DNA of 64,000 bases from Mycobacterium sp. (GTDB lineage: Bacteria; Actinomycetota; Actinomycetes; Mycobacteriales; Mycobacteriaceae). Made by a program: the position numbers and the translations under genes. Shown piece by piece: positions 26,082 to 36,400 of the stretch (its first letter is position 1; every line of letters begins with the position of its first letter). Below the pieces are notes generated by a model. That model was not told the origin of the DNA, did not search any database, and worked only from the letters and a program-made list of their open reading frames with translations. The stretch lies in contig RXJD01000016.1 of assembly GCA_003987775.1 (NCBI GenBank), forward strand, positions 1 to 64,000, in the 5' to 3' direction.

Positions 26082-27866
26082 ATGACGTATCTGAGTGTGG
26101 AACCGGACCTCATCGCCGCGGCCGCGGCAGATCTGGCAAACGTTCGCGGTGCGGTCGTCGCGGCAAACGCCGGCGCAGCCGCCGAGACGGTCGGCTTCGC
26201 GGCCGCGGCGGCCGACGAGGTGTCGGCCGCAATCGCGAAATTCTTCGACACATACGGCCGGGAGTGTCAGCTGCTGATGGGGCGGGCGGCGGAATTTCAC
26301 GCCAACTTCGCCCGGGGCCTGACAGCTGGTGGGCTCGCCTACCTGGAGACCGAAATCGCCAATGCCTTTGCGGGCGTGCTCTATTCAGAAATTTCGCCGT
26401 TCAGGTCTCTGCTGACCAGCATGGCCACCGCTCCGGCGGCCGCCGTCACCCTCGTCATGGGCGCCAGTGGCTATCCGATCCCGATTCAGGACTACATCCA
26501 AGGGCTCCCGCCGCTGTACATCGACCCCTTCTTCCCCGGTGGCCCCAACATCGGTATCAACACTCCGGAGGGTCTCTATCCGCTGACCGGCGTCAAGGAC
26601 CTGACCTTCGACGTCTCAGCGGCACGTGGTTTGACGATCCTCAACAACGCGATCAATCAGGCCTTCGCCGGGCTGCCGGCCGGCAGCAACGTGAACGTCT
26701 TCGGCTATTCGCAGAGCTCGGTCATAGCTTCGATGGAGATGAAGGCGCTCAATCCGGGCAACGTATTCGGAGCCGGACCGAACTTGAACTTCACGCTCGT
26801 CGGCAACCCCTCCAACCCCAACGGCGGCCTGCTGACTCGATTCCCGGGACTCAGCCTGCCCAGTCTGGGACTGACTCTGTTCGGTACAGCAACGCCGGAC
26901 AATTCCTTTGCCACCAACATCTTTACCAGGGAGTACGACGGATTCGGCGACTTCCCTCAGTACCCACTCAATATCGTGTCCGACATCAACGCGTTCCTGG
27001 GCATCATCGAGTTGCACGGCAGCTACCCATTCCTGTCCCCCGAGCAGCTGACGGTACCGCCTGCGGGTACCGCCGTGGAGTTGACGAACACGGTCGGGCC
27101 CGTCTCCACGCACTACTACATGATCCGCACCGAAAACCTGCCGATTCTGTCTCCACTTCGCGCTATCCCGGTAATCGGCCATCCGCTGGCCTCGCTGATC
27201 GAGCCCAACATGCGTGTCATCGTCAATCTCGGCTACGGAAGCACGACGCAGGGCTGGTCGCCGGATCCACCGAATGTCCCCACCGGTTTCGGGGTGATCC
27301 CTCCGGTCAGTCCACTCGAGATCGCGCAGGCTTTGGGTGCCGGGACGCAGCAGGGGATTAGCGATTTCGCGGCCGACATCAGGGCCATGATCGCCTCGCC
27401 ACCTGCCGTTCCCGTACCGGATATGCCAACAATCCTGCAGTCGATCAACACCGGCGGCACCACCCTGGCCAACGGGTTGTCCTCGACGCTGTCCTCGCCG
27501 GACAGTGTCATCGCGTCCGTACAGGCGGCGAACAACTACGTCACCAACGGGATATCGACGTCGGCCTCGGCGGCCGTGGCGACGTTGCTACCGACGGCGG
27601 ACGTCGCCAACGCGATGGTGACCTCCGTGCCCTCCTACAACATCAACATCATGCTGACCGGGGCAGAGATGATCGCCGACGGAGATCCGCTGGGCGGCAG
27701 CATCTATGCCCTCGGCGGACCGCTGGCCGCCAATGTCGGCCTGTTAACCCTGTTCGCCGGCTTCGAGGTCCGCGTTTTCCAGCACGCGCTCTCCCAGATC
27801 ATCAGCGCGTGGACGGGTGCGCCCCCGCCGTCGACGGCGGTCGGCGCGTTCGGAACGGCGTTCTGA
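26082..27866 (+). CDS. PE protein with PE-PPE hydrolase domain (PE1-like, copy 8)
   Basis: 594 residues, similar in size to H37Rv PE1 (Rv0151c), which ends the cluster in that genome. PE domain MTYLSVEPDLIAAAAADLAN; YLETE is the YxxxE motif. Hydrolase: TPEGLYPLTGVKDLTFDVS, VFGYSQSSV (Ser210, with SS rather than SA after it), VGNPSNPNGGLLTRFPGLS, YDGFGDFPQYPLNIVSDINA, LHGSYPFLS. The C-terminus FEVRVFQHALSQIISAWTGA and an Ala/Pro tail differ from the other copies. An AAGGATTGGCCG stretch precedes the ATG. Last gene of the array. Confidence 0.9.
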   Translation: MTYLSVEPDLIAAAAADLANVRGAVVAANAGAAAETVGFAAAAADEVSAAIAKFFDTYGRECQLLMGRAAEFHANFARGLTAGGLAYLETEIANAFAGVLYSEISPFRSLLTSMATAPAAAVTLVMGASGYPIPIQDYIQGLPPLYIDPFFPGGPNIGINTPEGLYPLTGVKDLTFDVSAARGLTILNNAINQAFAGLPAGSNVNVFGYSQSSVIASMEMKALNPGNVFGAGPNLNFTLVGNPSNPNGGLLTRFPGLSLPSLGLTLFGTATPDNSFATNIFTREYDGFGDFPQYPLNIVSDINAFLGIIELHGSYPFLSPEQLTVPPAGTAVELTNTVGPVSTHYYMIRTENLPILSPLRAIPVIGHPLASLIEPNMRVIVNLGYGSTTQGWSPDPPNVPTGFGVIPPVSPLEIAQALGAGTQQGISDFAADIRAMIASPPAVPVPDMPTILQSINTGGTTLANGLSSTLSSPDSVIASVQAANNYVTNGISTSASAAVATLLPTADVANAMVTSVPSYNINIMLTGAEMIADGDPLGGSIYALGGPLAANVGLLTLFAGFEVRVFQHALSQIISAWTGAPPPSTAVGAFGTAF

Positions 27867-27902
27867 AGCACCGTCACACGTACCGCCCGGGCAGAACGGG
27901 CG

Positions 27903-28196
27903 TTATTCCTCCTCGCCTTCGATCTGCACGCCGTGCCAGAACGCGACATGATTCTTGATCTTGCGCGCCAACGGACTCGGCTTCGGGTAGTACCAACCCG
28001 CATCGGCGTTGACTTCTCCGTCGACGCGCACGTCGTAGTAGTGCGCCACACCCTTCCACGGGCACAGGGTCGAGGTCTTGCTCTCGGTGAAGTACTCCCG
28101 CCGCAACGACTCCGGCGGGAAGTAGTGATTGCCCTCCACCCGTACCGTCCGCGGCGCTTCGGCCAGTACCGCGCCATTCCACATTGCTCGAATCAT
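27903..28196 (-). CDS. DUF427 protein, single domain
   Basis: 97 residues: MIRAMWNGAVLAEAPRTVRV, EGNHYFPPESL, then the signature TSTLCPWKGVAHYYDV and AGWYYPKPSPLARKIKNHVAF. This matches the DUF427 core with the CPWKG block complete, in contrast to the two-domain protein at 133-795. Function unknown. It follows the PPOX gene by 16 bases on the same strand and is likely its co-transcribed partner. Its 3' end faces the last PE-PPE gene. Confidence 0.85.
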   Translation of the reverse strand: MIRAMWNGAVLAEAPRTVRVEGNHYFPPESLRREYFTESKTSTLCPWKGVAHYYDVRVDGEVNADAGWYYPKPSPLARKIKNHVAFWHGVQIEGEEE

Positions 28197-28212
28197 GTTG
28201 CCAGCAAACCGA

Positions 28213-28593
28213 TCACACGTTTCGGGCTTGCAGTTTCGGCGACTCCGGATCGAGGCCCCACGCCAGGACCCGCCGCGGATGGATGCGGATCATCGCGCCG
28301 CCCTCGGTGGACAGCGCCTCGCCCTGCCCACGAATTTCGAGACCGCGCGGACGCCACGGATCGATGCTGGCGAGGTCGTCGAGCACCAGGGACACCCGCG
28401 GATTGCTCTCCACGTTGCGCAGTTTGCGGCTGCCCGCCATCGCCTTTCCGCCGATGTCGATGGTGCCCAGTTCGGCGTTGTAGGTGAACCGCACCGGCCG
28501 GACTTGCGGGGAACCTTTGGGTGTTACCGTCCCGAGTCTGCCGAGGCGCTGACTGGCCAGGTACTCGAGTTCGGTGTCGGTGAATACCGCCAT
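28213..28593 (-). CDS. PPOX-class F420-dependent enzyme
   Basis: 126 residues with the split-barrel flavin/F420-binding fold: FTDTELEYLASQRLGRLGTV, GSPQVRPVRFTYN, GSRKLRNVESNPRVSLVLDD, and the C-terminal RIHPRRVLAWGLD. This is the pattern of mycobacterial PPOX-class F420-dependent enzymes, small reductases of varied or unknown substrate. AAAAGGAGC before the ATG fixes the start. Same-strand neighbour of a DUF427 gene. Confidence 0.85.
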   Translation of the reverse strand: MAVFTDTELEYLASQRLGRLGTVTPKGSPQVRPVRFTYNAELGTIDIGGKAMAGSRKLRNVESNPRVSLVLDDLASIDPWRPRGLEIRGQGEALSTEGGAMIRIHPRRVLAWGLDPESPKLQARNV

Positions 28594-28671
28594 GTGCTTG
28601 CTCCTTTTGGCTAAAGAACGAAGCGGAGTGGCGACAGTTTAGGAGCGGACACTCTTGCCGGTCAATGATCC

Positions 28672-29088
28672 TCAGCCGAGGTACTGATCGTCGCTGACCT
28701 GCTCCAGCCAGTCGACGAAACGCCCGTCGACTTCGTCTTGAATGGCGATGTGGGTCATCGACGAGCTGTCGGTGGCTCCGTGCCAGTGTTTGATCCCGGC
28801 GGGAGTCCAGACGACGTCGCCGGGGTTGATCTCCTGCCGGGCGCCACCCCACTGCTGCACCCAGCCGGTGCCCTCGACCACGATAAGCCGCTGTCCCGCC
28901 GGGTGCGTGTGCCACACGCTGCGCGCACCCGCGGCGAAAGTGAGCTGTCCGGCATGGGATTTCGAGGAACCCGCCGGCCCGAACAGCTGCTTCATGGTGA
29001 CATCGCCGGTGAAGAATTGTTCCGGCCCCGGCATGGCCGGGCGCTCTCCCTCATGAGTGATCTGCATGTCCGGCTCGTGTTCGTGCAT
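28672..29088 (-). CDS. Cupin domain protein
   Basis: 138 residues: a single cupin barrel with motif 1 VWHTHPAGQRLIVVEGTGWV and motif 2 EINPGDVVWTPAGIKHWHGA, supplying the His/His/Glu-like metal ligands. The layout FFTGDVTMKQLFGPAGSS.. resembles the (R)-mandelonitrile-lyase-like/carboxymuconolactone-associated cupins. The start is fixed by GGAGGACAGGCC in front of the ATG at 29088; a longer in-frame reading has no support. Reaction unknown. Confidence 0.8.
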   Translation of the reverse strand: MHEHEPDMQITHEGERPAMPGPEQFFTGDVTMKQLFGPAGSSKSHAGQLTFAAGARSVWHTHPAGQRLIVVEGTGWVQQWGGARQEINPGDVVWTPAGIKHWHGATDSSSMTHIAIQDEVDGRFVDWLEQVSDDQYLG

Positions 29089-29141
29089 GGCCTGTCCTCC
29101 TCCGGTGAGAGATACCGGTACAGAGAATAGGGACGCGCAGC

Positions 29142-30110
29142 CTAGGGCTCCAGAACAACTTTGCCGAGCACGCCGCCGTCGTCCAGACACTGCAGCGCTG
29201 CACGGGCCTCCGAGAGCGGATAACGCTGCGGCGGAGGCGGTTTGAGCCCGAGCGAGACCAACTGGTTGAGGCCCGAGGAGAACAGCACCGCCGAGCCGGG
29301 GACCTTGTTCAGGTATTCCCCCCACGCCACGCCCAGCACGCCGATGTTGCGCAGCAACAGGCGATTGACCGTCAGAGTCGGGACACTGCCCGCGGCGAAT
29401 CCGATGACCAGCAGCTTGCCGTCGATGGCCAGCGCGCGGATCGCGTCGTCGAAGGTCCGGCCGCCGATCGGGTCCACGACGATGTCGACGCCCTGGCCGT
29501 TGGTGTACTCGTGTACCTGCTCCACCCAGCCGTCAGTCAGGTGTAGCACCCGGTCCGCACCGAGGGCGGCGACGTAGTCCATCGCGGTTTCGCGGTGCAC
29601 CACCCCGATCACCTGGCTCGCGCCCATCGCCTTGGCGATCTGGACGGCGGCCGTGCCCACCCCACCGGCGGCGCCGAGCACCAGCACCGTCTGGCCGGGG
29701 CGCATCACCGCGCGGCGGGACAGCGCGAAGTACATGGTGTTGTAGTTGACCAGCAGCGACACCGCTTCGGCGTCGTCGAGTTCGGTGGGACTGCGGATCA
29801 CGTGAGAAACCGGAACGGCCACCTGCTCGGCGTAGCAGCCTAGCACCCCGAAAGCCGAAACCCGTTCTCCCACACGAAAACCCGAGTCAGCTGGGGCCGA
29901 CCGCACCACCCCGGCACATTCCATGCCGGGGACGAACGGCGGCGGCAGCTTCAGTTGATATTTGCCCTTGGTCAACAGCAGGTCCGGGAAACAAACGCCC
30001 GCGGCGCGTACCTCGATGACGATGTTGCCACCGCCATCGGATACGTCGTCGATGTCTGTATAGACTAAGCCGGCTGGCCCGGAAAGCTCTTGAACAACAG
30101 CGGCTTTCAT
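29142..30110 (-). CDS. NADPH:quinone oxidoreductase (Rv0149-like)
   Basis: 322 residues, same length as H37Rv Rv0149. Zinc-independent MDR fold: GroES-like N-terminus with FVPGMECAGVVRSAP, nucleotide-binding VLVLGAAGGVGTAAVQIAKA, then VDIVVDPIGGRTFDDAIRAL and a short C-terminal helix. No zinc ligands, as in quinone oxidoreductase/crotonase-like MDR enzymes. Five bases downstream of the SDR gene, so one operon Rv0147-Rv0148-Rv0149-like. It may reduce quinones or enoyl thioesters. Confidence 0.9.
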   Translation of the reverse strand: MKAAVVQELSGPAGLVYTDIDDVSDGGGNIVIEVRAAGVCFPDLLLTKGKYQLKLPPPFVPGMECAGVVRSAPADSGFRVGERVSAFGVLGCYAEQVAVPVSHVIRSPTELDDAEAVSLLVNYNTMYFALSRRAVMRPGQTVLVLGAAGGVGTAAVQIAKAMGASQVIGVVHRETAMDYVAALGADRVLHLTDGWVEQVHEYTNGQGVDIVVDPIGGRTFDDAIRALAIDGKLLVIGFAAGSVPTLTVNRLLLRNIGVLGVAWGEYLNKVPGSAVLFSSGLNQLVSLGLKPPPPQRYPLSEARAALQCLDDGGVLGKVVLEP

Positions 30111-30115
30111 TAAAG

Positions 30116-30976
30116 TTAGAGCTTGAATCCAGCTTTGGTCGCCGCCGAGAGGTCGGTGATCTCACCCCAGTGGTCCGCGACATCCTGAACCGTGGGCGGC
30201 TTGTCGAAGTTGGCGCCCTCGTTGCCGAACAGCGCCACGCGCTGCACTTTGCCGCCGCCGACGACGAACACCGATCCGTTGTCGGCGTTCTCCTCGGTGC
30301 ACAGGTAGGCCACCACCGGCGCGACGAACTCCGGCGTCAGCTTCTCCAGCACCTCCTTGGGCATGATGTCCTCGGTCATCCGGGTCGCGGCAATCGGCGC
30401 CACGGCGTTGGAGTGGATGTTGTACTTGGCCCCCTCCAGCGCCAGCGTGTTGATCAGGCCCACCAGGCCCAGTTTGGCTGCGCCGTAGTTGGTTTGGCCG
30501 AAGTTGCCGAACAGGCCGCTGGTCGAGGTGGCGACCACGACCCGGCCGAAGCTCTGCTCGCGGAAGTGCGGCCACGCGGCGCGGATGACGTTGTATCCGC
30601 CGTACAGGTGCACCTTGAGGACGGCGTCCCAGTTCTCCGACGTCATCTTGTGGAAGGTGCCGTCCCGCAAGATGCCGGCGTTGCTCACCACACCGTGGAC
30701 GGCGCCGAACTCGTCGAGCGCGGTCTTGATGATGTTGGCGGCGCCGTCCGCCTCGGCGACGCTGTCATAGTTGGCCACCGCGCGACCCCCGCCGTCCCGG
30801 ATCTCGGCGACCACCTGGTCGGCCATCGCCGAGCCGGCGCCCGTGCCATCCCGGGCTCCGCCGAGGTCGTTGACGACCACGCTGGCGCCCTCCCGGGCGA
30901 GGGTGAGGGCGTACTCGCGGCCCAGTCCCCCACCGGCTCCGGTAACTACGACGACGCGATCCTGCACTCCGGGCAT
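30116..30976 (-). CDS. SDR oxidoreductase, MFE-2-type (Rv0148-like)
   Basis: 286 residues, as H37Rv Rv0148. VVVTGAGGGLGREYALTLAR (TGxxxGxG), VVNDLGGARDG (the longer loop of the 3-hydroxyacyl-CoA dehydrogenase of peroxisomal multifunctional enzyme 2), VSNAGILRD, STSGLFGNFGQTNYGAAK with catalytic Ser/Tyr/Lys. This subgroup acts on (3R)-hydroxyacyl-CoA. Neighbouring ALDH and quinone oxidoreductase genes share the strand and order with H37Rv. The window's htdZ hydratase acts on the same class of intermediate. Confidence 0.9.
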   Translation of the reverse strand: MPGVQDRVVVVTGAGGGLGREYALTLAREGASVVVNDLGGARDGTGAGSAMADQVVAEIRDGGGRAVANYDSVAEADGAANIIKTALDEFGAVHGVVSNAGILRDGTFHKMTSENWDAVLKVHLYGGYNVIRAAWPHFREQSFGRVVVATSTSGLFGNFGQTNYGAAKLGLVGLINTLALEGAKYNIHSNAVAPIAATRMTEDIMPKEVLEKLTPEFVAPVVAYLCTEENADNGSVFVVGGGKVQRVALFGNEGANFDKPPTVQDVADHWGEITDLSAATKAGFKL

Positions 30977-31053
30977 CAGTTTCCTCTCTGGTGGCTATCA
31001 GGGTTGAGCGCCGGCACCAGGGACCTGGTGCCGGCGAGGGCGAAAGTCGGCGG

Positions 31054-32496
31054 CTAGAACAGCTTGCGCGCCAGCTTGAAGGCCCGCTCGGTATATGGCG
31101 GGTAGATCATGGCGGAGAAGTCGGGGCGGGTCGGCTTGGTGAGCACCGACTTGCGGTGGCTGAACTCGTCGAAGCCCCACTTGCCGTGGTAGGCGCCCAT
31201 GCCGGACGATCCGACGCCGCCGAACGGCAGCTTGGCCGTCGACACCTGGAAAGCGAGGTGGTTGATCAGCATGCCGCCGGCGGGCACCTCTTTGATGAAC
31301 CGCTCGCGGGTCGCCTTCGACTTGGTGAACAGGTACGCCGACAGCGGCTTGGGCCGGGCGTTGATGAAGGCGATGGCCTCGTCCAGGTTCTTGACGGTCA
31401 GCACCGGCAGGATCGGCCCGAAGATTTCGTTCTGCATCAGCGACCCGTCCGGAGCGGGGTCGACGACCACGGTCGGCTGGATCCGCAGGCTGGACGCATC
31501 GCGCTTGCCGCCAACGGCGACCTTCGATGTGCCGTCCGCCTCGGCCTCGGAGATGTAGCCGCTCAACCGGTTGAACTGGCGCTCGTTGACGATGCGCATG
31601 CCGTCCTGGTTGTCCTGGGAACGGAACTTGGTGATGGCGGCGGCAATCTTGTCGACGAGTTCGTCGCGGATCGACGCGTCGGCCAGCACGTAGTCGGGTG
31701 CGACGCAGGTCTGTCCGGCGTTGAGGATCTTCAGCCAGGCGATGCGCTTGGCGGCGACGTCCACGTCGCCATCGGCCGCGACCACGACCGGGCTCTTGCC
31801 GCCGAGTTCCAGGGTGACCGGCGTCAGGTGCGGAGCCGCGCCCTCGTACACCTTGCGGCCGATCTCGGTGCCGCCGGTGAACATCACGCGGTCCAGGCCC
31901 TGCGCGATCAGCTCCTGGCTGACCATGCCGTCGCCCTCGATCACCGCGACCGCGTCCTTGTCCAGGTACTTCGGTACCAGCTCGGCCATCAGGTGCGACG
32001 ACGCCGGGGCCAATTCCGACGGCTTGAGGATGACGGCGTTGCCCGCGGCCAGCGCACCGACGGCCGGACCCAGCGTCAGGTAGAACGGGTAATTCCAGGC
32101 GCCGATGATGAGCACGGTGCCGTAGGGCTCGTACTCGACCCAGCCCCGGCCGGGCAGCTGCGGCGCCTCCAGCAGCAGATACTTGCGGCGCATCCACTTC
32201 TTGAGCTTCTTCGCCGCGTACTTGGCCTCGCCGGCGGTGGTGGCGATGTCGGCGATGAATGCCTCGACGTGGTTGCGGTCGAGGTCCTCGGCCAGCGCGG
32301 CGGCGATGGCGGGCTCGTTCTCCTCCACCAGCTTCGTCAGCTGCTCGAGCTGGTGCTTGCGCCACTCGTAACTGCGGGTGCGCCCGGTGGCGAAAGTTTT
32401 GCGGAGCCGGGCCACGGTGTCGGCGACACTCGGTTGCGTGGCCGCGTGCCCGTTGGTGGGCCCGGTGGCGGCTTTCGGCAGGGAATCGGTGGTCAT
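31054..32496 (-). CDS. Aldehyde dehydrogenase, NAD(P)-dependent (Rv0147-like)
   Basis: 480 residues from the ATG at 32496, which has a good GGAAGGACAACG site upstream. The catalytic core is complete: YPFYLTLGPAVGALAAGNAV, GTEIGRKVYEG, VTLELGGKSPVVVA (Glu) and ILNAGQTCVAPDYVLAD (Cys nucleophile in GQTC). The C-terminus FSHRKSVLTKPTRPDFSAMI is that of class 3 fatty-aldehyde dehydrogenases, so it probably oxidises fatty or aromatic aldehydes. A C-terminal hydrophobic anchor is not obvious. First gene of the leftward ALDH-SDR-quinone oxidoreductase set. Confidence 0.9.
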   Translation of the reverse strand: MTTDSLPKAATGPTNGHAATQPSVADTVARLRKTFATGRTRSYEWRKHQLEQLTKLVEENEPAIAAALAEDLDRNHVEAFIADIATTAGEAKYAAKKLKKWMRRKYLLLEAPQLPGRGWVEYEPYGTVLIIGAWNYPFYLTLGPAVGALAAGNAVILKPSELAPASSHLMAELVPKYLDKDAVAVIEGDGMVSQELIAQGLDRVMFTGGTEIGRKVYEGAAPHLTPVTLELGGKSPVVVAADGDVDVAAKRIAWLKILNAGQTCVAPDYVLADASIRDELVDKIAAAITKFRSQDNQDGMRIVNERQFNRLSGYISEAEADGTSKVAVGGKRDASSLRIQPTVVVDPAPDGSLMQNEIFGPILPVLTVKNLDEAIAFINARPKPLSAYLFTKSKATRERFIKEVPAGGMLINHLAFQVSTAKLPFGGVGSSGMGAYHGKWGFDEFSHRKSVLTKPTRPDFSAMIYPPYTERAFKLARKLF

Positions 32497-32725
32497 CGTT
32501 GTCCTTCCTTCCCCGAGGTGCCCGCAGCAGGTCGCGCGCGGTCGCTCATCGGTGATAACCGCGATCCTAGCCATCCGGCCCGGACAGCAATAGGACGGCA
32601 ACCGGAAAGATCCGGTCAGGACTTGATTGCGACGCGAAGCCGTTCTGAAATGGTCCCGGCTCTTCTTGCGGTGGCCTGCCCAAGCGGTTCGCCTCCTCGC
32701 GGGCGGTGACCGATTCGGTCGGTGT

Positions 32726-32770
32726 CGAGACCAGCAGGTCAGCGAACTCGTCCCGGATCAGCGGGGACTC
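32726..32770 (-). pseudogene. Fossil fragment of a methyltransferase N-terminus
   Basis: Just downstream of the methyltransferase stop, in the same frame, the minus strand reads [15 protein letters not shown]. This matches [14 protein letters not shown] in the N-terminal region of the adjacent methyltransferase (33712-34641) at 12 of 13 residues from PLIRDEFA to VS, but with many synonymous base differences. The reading then continues without family similarity. It looks like the relic of a third tandem methyltransferase gene. The rest of this 277-base gap holds nothing else I can name. Confidence 0.6.
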
Positions 32771-32773
32771 GCA

Positions 32774-34641
<1,868 letters not shown>

Positions 34642-34656
34642 GACTCGACCATGCTA

Positions 34657-34677
34657 CCTAATAAGTTAGGCAACCTA
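34657..34677. promoter_or_regulatory. Clustered inverted half sites upstream of methyltransferase pair
   Basis: CCTAA-TAAG-TTAGG is followed by CAA and CCTA, so three alternating half sites (CCTAA, TTAGG, CCTA) lie 16-36 bases upstream of the methyltransferase start. They are a candidate operator for the adjacent TetR. Confidence 0.45.
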
Positions 34678-34704
34678 TACGCTTTGTGCGTCAGGTCACC
34701 GGGA

Positions 34705-35340
34705 TCAGACCTGGGCCCGCCACAGCGTGCCGGCGATCAACTGCTGCAGCGTTCCCAGGATGTTCTCCACTTCGGAGTAGCTGCCCACGAACCCGGCATA
34801 GAACCCGACACCGCACAACATCATCACCAGTGCCTCTGCCAGCACGGCCGCGTCGGTGTCGGGGGCGAGTTCACCGCTGGCAATGGCGTCGTCGATCGCC
34901 GAGACCAGGAACTCCCGGGTGATCGATATTGCGTCGTTGTCGTCCCGCCTCAACTCGGGGTGCCGTTGCGACTCCAGTACGGCCGTGCTCAAAAATGCTG
35001 CGGTGCTCGGATTTTGAGCATCAGCCTCCGAAGCGACGGCGATGAAGGCGGCGAGCCGGCCGGCCAGGGTCGAGGCGCAGCGCGCCCGTTCTATACCCGC
35101 GAAGACGACGAGTTCGTTGGTCCGGTCGGCCACTTCGGTGTACAGCACCCGCTTGCTGGGGAAGTAGTGGTTGATCGCCGGGCGGGTCAGATCGGCCCGC
35201 ACGGCGATCGCCTGGAACGTCGCTCCGTCGTACCCACGTTCGCTGAACACTTGACGCGCAGCCCTGACGATGCGCTTTCGTGTGTCATCTGCTTTTGCGG
35301 CGGGGGGACGCCCGGGTCCCCGACTTGCCAGTTGAGGCAT
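34705..35340 (-). CDS. TetR family regulator (Rv0144-like)
   Basis: 211 residues. HTH: TRKRIVRAARQVFSERGYDG and TFQAIAVRADLTRPAINHYF, preceded by a basic GRPP-type arm (SRGPGRPPAAKADD) that often contacts the minor groove. The ligand domain includes NPSTAAFLSTAVLESQRHPE. It lies two bases after the pirin gene and 63 bases before the methyltransferases, all on the minus strand. Position matches H37Rv Rv0144. May control the methyltransferase pair and the pirin/ClC intergenic region. Confidence 0.88.
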   Translation of the reverse strand: MPQLASRGPGRPPAAKADDTRKRIVRAARQVFSERGYDGATFQAIAVRADLTRPAINHYFPSKRVLYTEVADRTNELVVFAGIERARCASTLAGRLAAFIAVASEADAQNPSTAAFLSTAVLESQRHPELRRDDNDAISITREFLVSAIDDAIASGELAPDTDAAVLAEALVMMLCGVGFYAGFVGSYSEVENILGTLQQLIAGTLWRAQV

Positions 35341-35342
35341 TA

Positions 35343-36314
35343 CTAGAGTGTGCCACCGCCACGGTGCGGCATCAGAGCGTTCGGCGGGATGCTACGGAAC
35401 TTGCCAGCTTGGTAATCCTCCAGCGCCTCGATCACCTCGGCGCGCGTGTTCATCACGAACGGCCCGTAATGGAACACCGGCTCCCGGATGGGCCGTCCAC
35501 CCAGCAGCAACACGTCCAGCGGCTGCGCCCGGTCCGGTTGTGCGCTCACCGTGATCCGGTCCCCCGGCCCCAGCACGGCCAGCTGACCCTGCTTGACGGG
35601 ATGACCGACCGGGCCCACCGACCCCTGTCCGGAGAGCACGTACACCAGGGCATTGAAGTCGCGGCCCCACGGCACATTCAGTCGGGCGCCGCTTTCGATC
35701 GTCGCGTGCGCCATGGTGATCGGCGTGTGTGTCACTCCGGGTCCACGGTGGCCGTCGATCTCCCCGGCAATCAGACGGATCAGCGCCCCACCGTCGTCGG
35801 AGGACAGCAATGCCGAGTCGGTGCCCTCGATGGCCTGGTACCGGGGTGCGGTGAACTTGTCGCGCCTCGGCAGATTCACCCAGAGTTGAATGCCGTGGAA
35901 GACACCGCCGCTGGTGACCATCTCCGCGGGCGGGGTCTCGATGTGCAGGATCCCGGATCCCGCCGTCATCCACTGCGTCGCGCCGTCACCGATCAGGCCG
36001 CCGCCGCCGTGGGAATCCTGATGGGCAAACTTCCCGTCGATCATGTAGGTGACGGTTTCGAACCCGCGGTGCGGGTGCCAGTCGGTGCCGCGCGGCTCGC
36101 CTGGCTCGTAGTTCACCTCACCCATCTGATCCATGTGGATGAAGGGGTCCAGCGCGGCGGTGCTGACCCCGGCGAAGGCACGGACCACCGGGAATCCCAG
36201 TCCTTCATAGCCCCGGGGACCGGTGGTGACCGATCGGACCGGCCTTTCGGTATCCGCCGGCCCAGCCGGGTTGACCCGCGGCAGGGCGAGTGTGTCTGCG
36301 GTGATAGCGGGCAT
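35343..36314 (-). CDS. Pirin family protein
   Basis: 323 residues, bicupin. The N-terminal cupin has the pirin metal site in FIHMDQMGEVNYEPG then DWHPHRGFETVTYMIDGKFA and HQDSHGGGGLIGDG, and TPPAEMV.. GGVFHGIQLWVNLP is the pirin signature. The C-terminal half ends with GRPIREPVFHYGPFVMNT. Pirins are iron-binding proteins, some with quercetinase activity. First gene of a pirin-TetR-methyltransferase operon, preceded by GGAGGAGG and a 22-base dyad. Not part of the H37Rv order I recall here, so probably an addition. Confidence 0.88.
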   Translation of the reverse strand: MPAITADTLALPRVNPAGPADTERPVRSVTTGPRGYEGLGFPVVRAFAGVSTAALDPFIHMDQMGEVNYEPGEPRGTDWHPHRGFETVTYMIDGKFAHQDSHGGGGLIGDGATQWMTAGSGILHIETPPAEMVTSGGVFHGIQLWVNLPRRDKFTAPRYQAIEGTDSALLSSDDGGALIRLIAGEIDGHRGPGVTHTPITMAHATIESGARLNVPWGRDFNALVYVLSGQGSVGPVGHPVKQGQLAVLGPGDRITVSAQPDRAQPLDVLLLGGRPIREPVFHYGPFVMNTRAEVIEALEDYQAGKFRSIPPNALMPHRGGGTL

Positions 36315-36346
36315 GTGGGGCCTCCTCCAACTTGAGTTACCCCTAT

Positions 36347-36368
36347 TAACCGGACCGCGGTCCGTTTA
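36347..36368. promoter_or_regulatory. 22-base dyad midway between pirin and ClC genes
   Basis: Core CGGACCGCGGTCCG (36351-36364) is a perfect 14-base palindrome; with one mismatched pair it extends to 22 bases (TAA at one end, TTA at the other). It lies 32 bases from each start codon. Its right edge touches the -35 position of the ClC promoter. This is the strongest operator-like site in the window, typical of TetR dimers. Confidence 0.7.
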
Positions 36369-36387
36369 TTCCGTGTCCCGGAGCTGC

Positions 36388-36393
36388 TAACCT
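36388..36393 (+). promoter_or_regulatory. -10 hexamer, leaderless start of ClC gene
   Basis: TAACCT is followed by seven bases (CCGGGAC) and the ATG at 36401, with no ribosome site. Confidence 0.55.
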
Positions 36394-36400
36394 CCGGGAC

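Noticed and set aside
30991..32709. Long + strand open frame over the aldehyde dehydrogenase gene
   Set aside because: It lies opposite a complete enzyme with all catalytic motifs; its product is rich in Arg/Val/His without recognisable domains, the usual shadow of high-GC codon bias.
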